A stretch of DNA of 44,234 nt from Sulfurospirillum sp. (GCA_026988125.1 JALSLU010000120.1:1-44234); one strand, 5' to 3'. Shown: positions 32,546-41,181, counted from the first letter of the stretch. Notes: generated by a model not told the origin, from the sequence alone. Program-made: numbers and translations.

Positions 32546-33272
32546 CCAAATAGCTCCTTATTACTCTTACGAACTCAACAGCCTCTTTTGTATCTCCATG
32601 AACGCACAGGCTATCGGCTCTTAAGCTTAACTCTTTTTTATCTATGCTTAAAAGTTTACCCTCTCTTTTTAGCATATCTATCCTCTTTTTAACCTCTTGC
32701 ACACTATGTAAAACCGCCCCTTCTTGAGTTCTTGGTACCAAATAGCCCTCATTTGTATATGCCCTATCTGCAAAAACTTCAAAGATGAGCTTTAAACCAA
32801 ACTCTTTTGCCATCTCTTCATAGTAGCTATTTTTACATGTAGATAAAATCATAAGTTTTAAACTAGAGTCTATCTTGCTTATAGCACTCATTATGGCTCT
32901 TAAAATCTCATCATCTCTCATCATATCGTTATAGAGTGCACCATGAGGTTTTACATACTCTAAGGTAACCCCATTGGCTCTACAAACTCCCCTAAGTGCT
33001 CCTGTTTGGTAGATGCTAAATGCCTCTATCTCATCAAAACTGCACTTTAAGCTTCTTCTTCCAAACCCAACCAAATCAGGATACCCAACATGAGCCCCAA
33101 TTTGAACCCCATGTTTTTTTAGCTCTTTCACACTCTTTTGCATTACCAAAGGATCACCCGCATGAAAGCCGCAAGCCACATTTGCCATATCTATAAGAGG
33201 AATTACAAGCTCATCCTCCCCCATCTTCCAAGAACCAAAACTCTCCCCCAAATCACAATTTAATCTTAACAC
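32535..33272 (-). CDS. pxpA: 5-oxoprolinase subunit PxpA (LamB/YcsF)
   Basis: First subunit of 5-oxoprolinase, 245 residues, LamB/YcsF family. It starts LNCDLGESFGSWKMG and has ANVACGFHAGDP (about 30-41), VQIGAHVGYPDLVGFGRR, YVKPHGALYNDM and the C-terminal SLCVHGDT with the likely metal and substrate residues. The start is GTG at 33272 with GGAGG about ten bases upstream and overlaps the DUF4392 gene by 20 bases. It is one of five enzyme genes in a tight cluster. Confidence 0.94.
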   Translation of the reverse strand: MLRLNCDLGESFGSWKMGEDELVIPLIDMANVACGFHAGDPLVMQKSVKELKKHGVQIGAHVGYPDLVGFGRRSLKCSFDEIEAFSIYQTGALRGVCRANGVTLEYVKPHGALYNDMMRDDEILRAIMSAISKIDSSLKLMILSTCKNSYYEEMAKEFGLKLIFEVFADRAYTNEGYLVPRTQEGAVLHSVQEVKKRIDMLKREGKLLSIDKKELSLRADSLCVHGDTKEAVEFVRVIRSYLDEV

Positions 33273-34092
33273 CTCTTAGCTCCTCCAAAATCTCTCTCTC
33301 AATCTCCCACTCTTTACCATCTACACTCTTTTCGCACCTCTTTGAAATGCCATCGACTACGCCCTTAGAGATCAAAAACTCCAAGTACTCATCAACCTCT
33401 TCAAATGATGGAAGCAGCTTTTTATCTAAGTAGGCTATAAATCCATAAGCTCCCCAATTAGACACACTAGAGAGCATCAAATAATCACACTCTACAATGC
33501 AAGGCTCCAAGCCAAGCTCTCTTTTTATATCCTCTTTGTAATTACCCATACCAATCTCATTGCCACCATCTCCAATAGCAAAACGATTTTCCCCCAAGGA
33601 AAAAAGCTCGTCTAGTGGTGCGGTATATTTTGAGATATCCTCTTTTCTTGAGTTTTCATACCTTCCAAATCTATTTTTACCACATCTCTCTATGCTTATG
33701 TGAGCTACTGGTGCGTGCTCTTTAAGCAGTTTTGTAAAATCTACATTTTTATCAATCGGCACTATAAGAGTTTCAATCTCTTTAAAAAGATTTTCACAAA
33801 ATTTATCTGTTACTATTGCAGGCTCATACCCCAAAGCCTTTAAGGCTCTAGCTAAAAAGTAAGTCCCAATAGGACCATCACTCTCAGGAGCCCCCGCCAC
33901 CCAAAAACCTGTATATAAAAAAACCTTTCCAACTTTTAACTTCCTAAAAGCTTTTATGGCCTCTTTTATATGCTCTTTGGAATGAAGTTTTGCCAAAACA
34001 TCCATGCCTCTTGTAGAGTGTTTTAAAATTATGCTATCAACTGACACACTATTCACTATCTTTATACTCACTATCTTTTTTATCTCCCACAA
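33253..34092 (-). CDS. DUF4392 protein, D-glutamate cyclase C-terminal half
   Basis: Protein of 279 residues matching DUF4392, the C-terminal half of mammalian D-glutamate cyclase (DGLUCY), which turns D-glutamate into 5-oxo-D-proline. Family-like blocks are DSIILKHSTRGMDVLAKL, LYTGFWVAGAPESDGPIGT, HISIERCGKNRFGRYEN and FAIGDGGNEIGMGNYKE. The likely start is TTG at 34092 with AGGA seven bases upstream; GTG codons at 34071, 34056 or 34047 are alternatives. It overlaps the DUF1445 gene by 44 bases and pxpA by 20 bases. The product of this step would be the PxpABC substrate, apart from stereochemistry. Confidence 0.87.
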   Translation of the reverse strand: MWEIKKIVSIKIVNSVSVDSIILKHSTRGMDVLAKLHSKEHIKEAIKAFRKLKVGKVFLYTGFWVAGAPESDGPIGTYFLARALKALGYEPAIVTDKFCENLFKEIETLIVPIDKNVDFTKLLKEHAPVAHISIERCGKNRFGRYENSRKEDISKYTAPLDELFSLGENRFAIGDGGNEIGMGNYKEDIKRELGLEPCIVECDYLMLSSVSNWGAYGFIAYLDKKLLPSFEEVDEYLEFLISKGVVDGISKRCEKSVDGKEWEIEREILEELRGVKIKL

Positions 34093-34822
34093 ACATATGT
34101 CCTGGTTTATGGGTTATGGCAAATGGTATCTTTATGTCTCTTAAGACATTTTGAGGAGTCACGCCGCAGGGCCAAAAGAGTGGTATTTCATCATCTCTTA
34201 TCTCAACACTATCACCATAATCAGGAGAGTTTATATCTTTTATCCCTATCATCTCAGGATAGCCTACATGAATAGGACTGCCATGAGTTTTTGGAAAGCA
34301 AGAAGTCACAACACAAGCAGTTGCTACTAAATCTTTTCTAACAGGTCTCATAGAGACAACCATCTTACCCTTAAATGGACCAAATGGCTCTAAATCTATG
34401 TTTGTATTGTACATGGAAACATTTCTTTTTTGCTCTACATGCCTAAGCCCAATCCCAGCATCAACCAAAGCCTTTTCAAAAGTAAAGCTACACCCTATGA
34501 GAAAAAATACCAAATCCTCACTATAAAACTCCTCAATGCTCTTCACACTCCTAAGTACTTCACCATCTTTGATTACGTTATAAGCCGGAATTTCATTCAA
34601 TAAGTTTGCACCACTTGCTAACTCTTTTGTAATATAACCATCTTTTACAACCTCCAAAACAGGAATAGCCTTAGAGTTTCTCTTTGCAAACTCCTCAAAA
34701 GGCTTAGCATACTCTTTTGGCAAAGCTACCATATTTGCCTGAACAAATCCATCACAATACCCAGCAGTAGGAGCACAAAACTCTCCACTAGCAATCTTTC
34801 TTCTAAGCTCTTTTGGAGTCAT
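34049..34822 (-). CDS. DUF1445 putative hydro-lyase, D-glutamate cyclase N-terminal half
   Basis: Protein of 257 residues of the DUF1445 (D-glutamate cyclase-like) family. Family blocks seen: GYCDGFVQANMVALPKEYA, LIGCSFTFEKALVDAGI, RHVEQKRNVSMYNTNI, MRPVRKDL, SPIHVGYPEMIGI, FWPCGVTPQN and THKPGHMFVGD. In mammalian DGLUCY this domain and DUF4392 are fused; here they are two overlapping genes. The last 14 residues (DKKDSEYKDSE) come from a 15-bp tandem duplication (34049-34078). The ATG has AAGGA upstream and lies 20 bases after dctM. Confidence 0.87.
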   Translation of the reverse strand: MTPKELRRKIASGEFCAPTAGYCDGFVQANMVALPKEYAKPFEEFAKRNSKAIPVLEVVKDGYITKELASGANLLNEIPAYNVIKDGEVLRSVKSIEEFYSEDLVFFLIGCSFTFEKALVDAGIGLRHVEQKRNVSMYNTNIDLEPFGPFKGKMVVSMRPVRKDLVATACVVTSCFPKTHGSPIHVGYPEMIGIKDINSPDYGDSVEIRDDEIPLFWPCGVTPQNVLRDIKIPFAITHKPGHMFVGDKKDSEYKDSE

Positions 34823-34842
34823 AGGGATCCTTTTTTTAGGTG

Positions 34843-36177
34843 TTATTTTACCATTTTTTCAGGCAGATATGTAGCAATCTCAGGAAAAGCTGTTACTACA
34901 ATTACTATCAAAATCATAATTATAAAAAATGGAAAAGTAGCCTTAAGTATATAGCTAATCTTTTCACCCGAAATACTTTGAATTACAAACAAAGAAAACC
35001 CTACAGGAGGAGTTATCTGAGAAAGCTCCACCATAAATACTAAAAATATACCAAACCAAAGTGGATCATACCCTGCCATAGTAACAATTGGAAGAACAAT
35101 TGGAAGAGTCATTACAACTATGGAGATCCCATCTAGTATCATTCCTAAAATCACATACATTATGCCTATGACTAAAATAAGAACATATGGTGATAGTCCT
35201 AACTCTCCTATATACTCGCTAATTGCTCTAGCTATCCCTAAAAAGCCAACAACTTGTGATAAAAACCCAGCTCCAGCAATTATAAAACTAATCATAACAG
35301 TTGTTTTTACCGCATTTAAAAGAGCCTCTTTAAATACTTCGTAAGTAAAACTTTTAAAATAAATTGCTAAAATAACTGCACCTAAAACACCGAGTGCTGC
35401 AGCCTCTGTTGGTGTAGCAAAACCACCATATATACTTCCTAAAACCAAAGCAATAAGTAAAAATATAGGAACCAACTCTTTTATAGAATCTATTTTTTCT
35501 CTAAAAGTAAATCTCTCCCCTTTTGAAGGAACAACACTCTTGTCTAAAGATGCTACTATCATGATATAGAGAGAATAGGAGCTAGCTAGCAAAAGACCAG
35601 GAAAGATTCCAGCAATAAAAAGCTTCCCTATTGAGACATCACTTAAAACTCCGTAAATAATCATAATCAAACTAGGAGGGATTAAAAATCCCAAAGTTCC
35701 ACTTCCAGCAAGACTACCAAGTGCCAATTTTTTACTATAACCTCTCTTTTTTAACTCACCTAATGTTATTTTTCCAACTGTTGCAGTAGTTGCAGCTGAT
35801 GAGCCAGAAACTGCTGCAAATAGTGAACAAGCTGCAACATTTACATGTAAGAGTTTTCCAGGAATACTACCAAGCCACGGCATTAAGCCATTTAATAGTC
35901 TAGTTGAAATAGAGGATCGGTACAAGATTTCTCCCATAAGTATAAACATAGGCAATGCAGCTAAAGACCAAGAGTTCAAAGAGTCGTACAAACTTCCAGC
36001 AAGCAAATCTCCACTCTTTTGTAGTATAGAAATAGCAGGAGGAAGATTGTGCTCATATATAAGCATACCAACGATCCCAGTTAGCATCAACGCTGAGCCT
36101 ATCCAAACTGAACTCAATAAAAAGAAAAACATTATGCCAATCAGTACAACAGATAAAACCAATGGATCAGATATCAT
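34843..36177 (-). CDS. dctM: TRAP transporter large permease DctM
   Basis: Inner-membrane large subunit of a sodium-coupled TRAP transporter, 444 residues, about twelve helices. Family motifs: AALPMFILMGEILYRS near 73-88, CSLFAAVSGSSAATTATVG, GYSKKLALGSLAGSGTLGFL and IPPSLIMIIYG. The ATG overlaps the dctQ stop by 11 bases. With dctQ and dctP it forms a complete DctPQM set. The enzymes directly downstream suggest D-glutamate, 5-oxoproline or a related acid as cargo; the substrate is inferred from context only. Confidence 0.93.
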   Translation of the reverse strand: MISDPLVLSVVLIGIMFFFLLSSVWIGSALMLTGIVGMLIYEHNLPPAISILQKSGDLLAGSLYDSLNSWSLAALPMFILMGEILYRSSISTRLLNGLMPWLGSIPGKLLHVNVAACSLFAAVSGSSAATTATVGKITLGELKKRGYSKKLALGSLAGSGTLGFLIPPSLIMIIYGVLSDVSIGKLFIAGIFPGLLLASSYSLYIMIVASLDKSVVPSKGERFTFREKIDSIKELVPIFLLIALVLGSIYGGFATPTEAAALGVLGAVILAIYFKSFTYEVFKEALLNAVKTTVMISFIIAGAGFLSQVVGFLGIARAISEYIGELGLSPYVLILVIGIMYVILGMILDGISIVVMTLPIVLPIVTMAGYDPLWFGIFLVFMVELSQITPPVGFSLFVIQSISGEKISYILKATFPFFIIMILIVIVVTAFPEIATYLPEKMVK

Positions 36178-36631
36178 TTTTCAGCCTTTTATAAACAAAT
36201 GCAACACAAACCAAGACAAACATAGCCAATCCTATACTCATAGGGATTTGTGTTAACCAAATAGGAGTTTCCGATACTCCTTCACTCACCATCTCCATCT
36301 CTTTTGAGTCTAACATAAACTTATATGAATAAAATAGAGCAAAAATAAGTACCAAAGTATTTAGAACTCCAGCAAAAATATCTACCCACCTTTTTGAGTT
36401 TTCACTAAGTCTTGATGTTATTATGTTTATTCTTATGTGTCCGTTGTCTGCAAAGGTGTAAGCCAGTCCGAAAAAGACCGCACTCAAATAGAAGTATCCG
36501 CTATACTCATCAGCAAGCATCGTAGAGTAATTAAATAAGCCTCTACCAAAAATTTCAACCAAAATAAGAACCACTAAAGCAATTATAAACAAAGAGGAGA
36601 TATAAGCTCCAATTTTTGAAAGTTTAAACAT
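36167..36631 (-). CDS. dctQ: TRAP transporter small permease DctQ
   Basis: Small membrane subunit of 154 residues with four helices. Typical features are the EIFGRGLFNYS motif after helix 1, ADEYSGYFYLSAVFFGLAYTF, and the HIRINIIT motif. It overlaps dctM by 11 bases. A perfect 11-bp hairpin in the 57-base gap after dctP probably raises receptor relative to permease levels by protecting or processing the upstream mRNA. Confidence 0.92.
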   Translation of the reverse strand: MFKLSKIGAYISSLFIIALVVLILVEIFGRGLFNYSTMLADEYSGYFYLSAVFFGLAYTFADNGHIRINIITSRLSENSKRWVDIFAGVLNTLVLIFALFYSYKFMLDSKEMEMVSEGVSETPIWLTQIPMSIGLAMFVLVCVAFVYKRLKNDI

Positions 36632-36649
36632 GTTTTATCTCCCAATTTG

Positions 36650-36677
36650 GGTCTTAGTAGCTATCTCTACTAAGACC
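36650..36677 (-). terminator. Intercistronic hairpin between dctP and dctQ
   Basis: A perfect 11-bp stem (GGTCTTAGTAG / CTACTAAGACC, six-base loop) directly after the dctP stop, without a T-tract. Such hairpins after TRAP or ABC binding-protein genes commonly stabilise the upstream message or partly stop transcription. Confidence 0.65.
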
Positions 36678-36688
36678 AGTTTTGAAAT

Positions 36689-37648
36689 CTATTTAGAGTG
36701 GTACTCTTTAAAAATTTTCTTTATATCACTACTAGCATCCTCAAGATATTTATCTAACATCTTTTTACCAATTTCTTTTAATTCAGCTCTTAATTGAGGA
36801 GTTGGTTCACTTACTTTCATCCCATTGTCGGCTAACATTTTAAGAGCCACTTTATCCTCTTTTTTACTAGCCTCCCACTGCATAGCTTCTATCTCTTTAG
36901 CCGCTTTTAACATAGCATTTTGTTGCTCTTTTGTTAAAGAGTTCCAATAATCAAGATTTATAGTTACAGCTTGAAGAGGGTATGCATATCCTATCTTTGT
37001 AAAGTTGGTTAAAACTTCCCAAAGTTTTCCATCCTTTCCACTAGCACTACTTGTTACAACACCATTTACCAAACCAGTTTGCAAAGCCGAGTAAACTTCC
37101 CCCCAAGGAAGTGCAACAGCATTACCACCAGCCATCTTTATAAAGTTTGCAGAGTTTTTGTCATAAGTTCTAACTTTAACACCCTTTAAATCTGCAATAG
37201 AATTTATAGCTTTTTTAGTATAAATTCCACTTGGTGGCCAACTAACAGCATAAAGCATCTTTTGGTTCCACTTCTTAGCTACTTTATCATAAGCAGGTTT
37301 TGAAATTTTATACAACCTATAAGCATCATCATAGCTTGAAGCTACAAAAGGAAGAGCAGAAATTCCAAATACCTTCCCGCCACCACTTGTAAAAGGTATA
37401 AACATATCTGTCATTGGTGCGACACCATCTTTAACTGCTTTTAGAGGATTTCCTTTTACTAAAGAGCCTCCTGCATGAACAGTTATCTTTACGCTTCCGT
37501 TGGTATATTTTTCAACCAATTTTGCAAATTTTTGAGCACCTATTGTGTGAAAATTATTTGCAGGATACTTAGCATTTAGATCCAATTTTACATTTCCAGC
37601 AACAAGTGCAACTCCAACTCCAGCCAACAAAACTATCTTCTTTAGCAT
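36689..37648 (-). CDS. dctP: TRAP transporter solute-binding protein DctP
   Basis: Periplasmic receptor of 319 residues. A short signal peptide ends near LVAGN. Family features: NFHTIGAQKFAKLVEKYTNG, DMFIPF, and the conserved substrate-carboxylate Arg in LKGVKVRTYDKN (about 150-161), followed by GGNAVALPWGEVYSALQTGLVNG. That Arg implies a carboxylate ligand. The ATG has AAAGGAG upstream. It follows the two-component regulator gene by 63 bases, and the gap holds a promoter with two CCTAC repeats. Confidence 0.93.
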   Translation of the reverse strand: MLKKIVLLAGVGVALVAGNVKLDLNAKYPANNFHTIGAQKFAKLVEKYTNGSVKITVHAGGSLVKGNPLKAVKDGVAPMTDMFIPFTSGGGKVFGISALPFVASSYDDAYRLYKISKPAYDKVAKKWNQKMLYAVSWPPSGIYTKKAINSIADLKGVKVRTYDKNSANFIKMAGGNAVALPWGEVYSALQTGLVNGVVTSSASGKDGKLWEVLTNFTKIGYAYPLQAVTINLDYWNSLTKEQQNAMLKAAKEIEAMQWEASKKEDKVALKMLADNGMKVSEPTPQLRAELKEIGKKMLDKYLEDASSDIKKIFKEYHSK

Positions 37649-37677
37649 AAAAACTCCTTTATTGTGGTTTGCATAAT

Positions 37678-37707
37678 ATTACAATATCAAAGTAGGAAAT
37701 TGGTAGG
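37678..37707 (-). promoter_or_regulatory. dctP promoter with two CCTAC direct repeats
   Basis: On the minus strand CCTAC occurs at 37707-37703 and 37696-37692, exactly 11 bp apart. Thirteen bases after the start of the second copy is a possible -10 TGTAAT (37683-37678). The geometry matches the TGAAACT site of the TAXI system. The likely binder is the response regulator encoded immediately upstream. Confidence 0.58.
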
Positions 37708-37711
37708 GAAT

Positions 37712-38368
37712 CTACGAATCCAACAACTTATAGCCAACTTGAGGGACATTCTCTATTAAATCAAATGGTAATTTTTTTCTTAAATCTCTTATAAAACTTT
37801 TAAGTGCACTCTGGCTCATACTTTTTTGCTCCCACAGCATATCTTCTATAATTGAGTATCTAACTACAGAACCTCTTGCCAAAAGAGTTAAAAACTTTGC
37901 TTCTCTTAAACTCAAAGAGATTTTTTCATAACCCACATTCAACTCCAAATTATCTATATCTAAAAAAACATTTTCTTTTATTTGTATAACTCCACTAAAT
38001 CTCCCTTTTAAAGCGTTTTGAATACCCTCTTCTAAAGCTTTAGTTGAAATTGGTTTTAAAATAAAGTGCTGAATTTTGAGATTTAAGAGCTCCATTAAAT
38101 ATTGCTCTTTATTGTGAGCTGTTAAAAATATAATAGGAGTAAACAGATCATCCTTTCTTATCTCTTTAACCATAGATATACCGTCCATATTTGGCATCTT
38201 AATATCGCAGATTATTAAATTTGGACTTTTTTTATAATAAACTTCCAAACCAATTTCTCCATCTTTGGCCTCATAAACATCCTTAAAATAGTACTTTAGA
38301 GTATTGACAATCCTTTTTCTAACTCCACATTCATCCTCAACACAAAGTACAGTCAAATTTTTATACAA
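37712..38368 (-). CDS. Response regulator with winged-helix output
   Basis: Regulator of 218 residues. Receiver domain about 5-120: acidic pair E11-D12, phosphoacceptor D55 (IICDIKMPNMDG), Thr in FLTAH and Lys in LKPIS. Winged-helix domain about 130-218: LSLREAKFLTLLARG, SALKSFIRDLRKKLP and VPQVGYKLL. It overlaps the kinase gene by 16 bases. It resembles the regulator at 12211 in size and layout; both stand beside TRAP transporters. Its likely target is the dctP promoter, 63 bases from its stop. Confidence 0.92.
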   Translation of the reverse strand: MYKNLTVLCVEDECGVRKRIVNTLKYYFKDVYEAKDGEIGLEVYYKKSPNLIICDIKMPNMDGISMVKEIRKDDLFTPIIFLTAHNKEQYLMELLNLKIQHFILKPISTKALEEGIQNALKGRFSGVIQIKENVFLDIDNLELNVGYEKISLSLREAKFLTLLARGSVVRYSIIEDMLWEQKSMSQSALKSFIRDLRKKLPFDLIENVPQVGYKLLDS

Positions 38369-39942
38369 AATTCCGCTCCATCTTCTGTATTTTTAACACT
38401 AAGTTTTCCTCCCATGTTCTTTTCTACTATCATTTTGGACATATAAAGACCAAGCCCTCCCCCGCTTGAATTTTTTGTACTAAAATATGGCTCAAAAATT
38501 CTTTGCAAAATCTTCCCATCTATACCTTTTGCATTATCACTTACTTTAACTACACCGAGCCCTTCCTCTTTATAAATTTCTATTTTTATGTATGGATTAG
38601 CTACATTGTTTACCAAAAGAGCATCTTTTGCATTTAAAATAAGGTTAAGTACAACATGTGCAAACTCGGCTCTATATCCAAGTATTTGAGAGTCTTCCAA
38701 TATATTTAAAATTAAAGCAATATCTTTAGATTGCAAACTAGCACTTGCTATGATAATTGCCTCTTTGCACGCATCTTTTATTGAAAATTTCTCCTTTTTT
38801 TTAGAAGGTTTAAAAAAATCTCTAAAATCATCTATGGTTTTTGACATATATGATGTTAATCTAAAGCCATCTTGAGAGTTTTTTCTTATGAATTCACTAT
38901 CTGCTTTGTTAAATTTACTAGCAGTTTCCATCTCCATAAAAATTCCCGAAATTTCACAAAGAGGTTGCCTCCACTGGTGAGCAATCATACTAAGCATCTC
39001 TCCCATTTGTGCCAATCTTGACTGATGAAGAAGTGCTCTATCTTTTTGTTTAGCCTCTTCTAATGCAAGTTCAACTTTTTTTTCTAAAGTTTTATTAAAC
39101 TCTTTTAAATCTCGCTCTTTTTTGTAAACTTCCTCTTTATATTTATTAAAAACCTCAACAATTCTTTGAGAAATTAAATAACCCATAAAACCTATTACTA
39201 TCATTAGTCCAAGCGAAACCAAAAGAACTATTTGTGTATACTCTTCTATTTTTTGCTCAAGTAATAACTTTTTTTGCTCTATTGATGATTCAATATCATC
39301 TACATACAAACCCGTTCCTACTACCCAACCCCAAGGTTTATACAGTTTTAAAAAACCAATCTTCTTCCTAGGAGATTCAAACTCTGGCTTTGCCCAATAG
39401 TACTCAACAAAACCTCCACTCTCATTTTCAAGAGCTGTATTTATAAATTTTTGAAAAATTTTTTCTCCTGAAGCATCTGTATTGTCTGTATCATCTCTTC
39501 CTATATCGTAAGGTCTAAAAGGATGTGCCACTAAGTGGTGTGAAGTATCGTGTATCCATACATAGCCATTTTTGCCATACCTAACGCTCTCAACCCAACC
39601 AATAACATCTCTTTTTAATCTTTCATATGACTCTTTTTCATACAACTCTACCTCTTTCTCACTAACTTCTTTACCCTTTTTGATCATATTTCTAAAATAA
39701 TTATGAATTCTCTTTTCTTCTAGCTTTCTGTGGTAATCAATATAATCTAATACTCTTTGATTCTCCTTGATAAGAATTATTTTTTGTTTTTTGAGGTATT
39801 CATCCTCCAATTCTTTGCTCTCTTTTCTAAAATTTGCATACTGAGTATTTGTAATGATATATATAATCAACACAGCAAACAAAGCAATCAAAAGTATAGG
39901 TGTTGCGACAATTAATTTGGGTAAATTTTTTTCCTTAAACAC
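38353..39942 (-). CDS. Cache-domain sensor histidine kinase
   Basis: Inner-membrane kinase of 529 residues. Transmembrane helices at about 10-30 and 240-260 frame a periplasmic sCache_2-type domain (about 40-235) with GKNGYVWIHDTSHHLVAHPF and PWGWVVGTGLYVDDI, as in sensors of small organic acids. A coiled coil follows, then HisKA with H322 in MIAHQWRQPL and HATPase with NLILNAKDAL and GGGLGLYMSK. The HisKA block is close to that of the kinase at 7596, so the two kinases are probably related. The gene is four bases after a cytochrome c gene and overlaps the regulator by 16 bases. Confidence 0.92.
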   Translation of the reverse strand: MFKEKNLPKLIVATPILLIALFAVLIIYIITNTQYANFRKESKELEDEYLKKQKIILIKENQRVLDYIDYHRKLEEKRIHNYFRNMIKKGKEVSEKEVELYEKESYERLKRDVIGWVESVRYGKNGYVWIHDTSHHLVAHPFRPYDIGRDDTDNTDASGEKIFQKFINTALENESGGFVEYYWAKPEFESPRKKIGFLKLYKPWGWVVGTGLYVDDIESSIEQKKLLLEQKIEEYTQIVLLVSLGLMIVIGFMGYLISQRIVEVFNKYKEEVYKKERDLKEFNKTLEKKVELALEEAKQKDRALLHQSRLAQMGEMLSMIAHQWRQPLCEISGIFMEMETASKFNKADSEFIRKNSQDGFRLTSYMSKTIDDFRDFFKPSKKKEKFSIKDACKEAIIIASASLQSKDIALILNILEDSQILGYRAEFAHVVLNLILNAKDALLVNNVANPYIKIEIYKEEGLGVVKVSDNAKGIDGKILQRIFEPYFSTKNSSGGGLGLYMSKMIVEKNMGGKLSVKNTEDGAEFCIKI

Positions 39943-39946
39943 AAAC

Positions 39947-41071
39947 TTATTCTGCCTTAGCCTTCAAACTTTTTAAAAATGCAATTATATCATTTATGCT
40001 TTGTTCATCCATCCAGTCATATGAAGGCATTGTGGAATGCATATTTTCATTTTCATCCTTATTAAACCATGGAAAATCTTTATTTAGTTTAACATCATAG
40101 CTTGGAGTAATGTATGCATCTGGGTTTAAAACTGACTCTTTTAGGTACTCTTTATTGAGATACCCTCCAGCATTTGAAAGATTTGGTGCCATATAACTTG
40201 GTGCAATCTTTACATCTTTGTATCTATGACAAGCTGAGCAATTTTCCTCTACCAATCTCTTACCATTTTGAATGCTCCCTCCATTTTTCTCAAAACTCCC
40301 AATGTTCACATCTTCTAACTCTTGATCTGAAAAAACAAATAAAATCCAAGGAGTAAAAAATTCAAATGCTTCATTCAAACCATAACCACCAAATGTAGAA
40401 AAACTAATAGGGATACTTTTTTGATTTGAAAGTGATGAGATTTTAATTGTTACAAGTCCATACCAATATCCATTTTTATATAACATTTCTATCTTGCTAT
40501 CATTGGGCATATACTCTTTTCTTTGACTAAAAATATACTTCTTTTCAATTTTGTAGTAACCTTTAAATATTTTTTTCCTTTGAAACTCTTTTAAATTATC
40601 CTTAAAAAAAATTGACTTACTTTTATAATCTATATCTCTTTTTGGTTCAAGTTCAAAAATATATCCTACAATTTTTTTATTATATATCAAAATCTTTCTC
40701 TCTTGATTGCCCTCAATAGTTCTAGGAAGATTTTTTAAATTTTGGTAATTTCTTGCAAATCTAACTGAAAATTTATTTATAAATCTATGAGTCTTATTAA
40801 AGTTTTTAAAATCCTCTTCATTGTCTTTCCATTTTAGTAAAATAGATATTTTTTTTCCATCACTAATTGCCTTGATTTTCAATTTTTTCGCATAAAATTC
40901 CTCTTTTGCATTACTAAAATCAAAACTATACATCTCTAAATCACTAAAATTTGAACTAAGCCACGCCTTAGAAGTGATCCCAATATTTGAAATATCCCCT
41001 GGAACCTTCACTATACTTACTCTTGCAAAAACTAAACTTGCCACTATTAATAATAAAACTAATTTTTTCAA
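39947..41071 (-). CDS. Ethylbenzene-dehydrogenase-like/cytochrome c protein
   Basis: Exported protein of 374 residues. A signal peptide ends near LVFARV. The N-terminal part (about 18-265) resembles the ethylbenzene dehydrogenase heme-b/gamma-subunit domain (ISILLKWKDNEED, WYGLVTIKISSL, NEAFEFFTPWILFVFS). The C-terminal part has one c-type heme site, CSACH, and likely axial Met in STMPSYDWM. The start is TTG at 41071 with GAGG five bases upstream; no ATG fits. Its stop is four bases before the kinase start, so it seems to lead the operon; a redox or signalling link to the kinase is possible but unproven. The family call of the N-terminal part is moderate. Confidence 0.75.
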   Translation of the reverse strand: MKKLVLLLIVASLVFARVSIVKVPGDISNIGITSKAWLSSNFSDLEMYSFDFSNAKEEFYAKKLKIKAISDGKKISILLKWKDNEEDFKNFNKTHRFINKFSVRFARNYQNLKNLPRTIEGNQERKILIYNKKIVGYIFELEPKRDIDYKSKSIFFKDNLKEFQRKKIFKGYYKIEKKYIFSQRKEYMPNDSKIEMLYKNGYWYGLVTIKISSLSNQKSIPISFSTFGGYGLNEAFEFFTPWILFVFSDQELEDVNIGSFEKNGGSIQNGKRLVEENCSACHRYKDVKIAPSYMAPNLSNAGGYLNKEYLKESVLNPDAYITPSYDVKLNKDFPWFNKDENENMHSTMPSYDWMDEQSINDIIAFLKSLKAKAE

Positions 41072-41094
41072 AATGCCTCACTTATGATATAATT

Positions 41095-41113
41095 TTAAAG
41101 TGCCTCTAAAAAT
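41095..41113. repeat. Possible single-end remnant of the inverted-repeat element
   Basis: TTAAAGTGCCTCTAAAAA resembles the element end (GCACCTCTAAAAA) with two transitions. It lies in the divergent gap between the cytochrome and the Mrp-like gene. Too short to be certain. Confidence 0.35.
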
Positions 41114-41181
41114 TATTTTACCAACTCTATTTATTGCTTAAGCTTAATGGTACAATAACAGTAAAAATTATGCGAGTAAAA

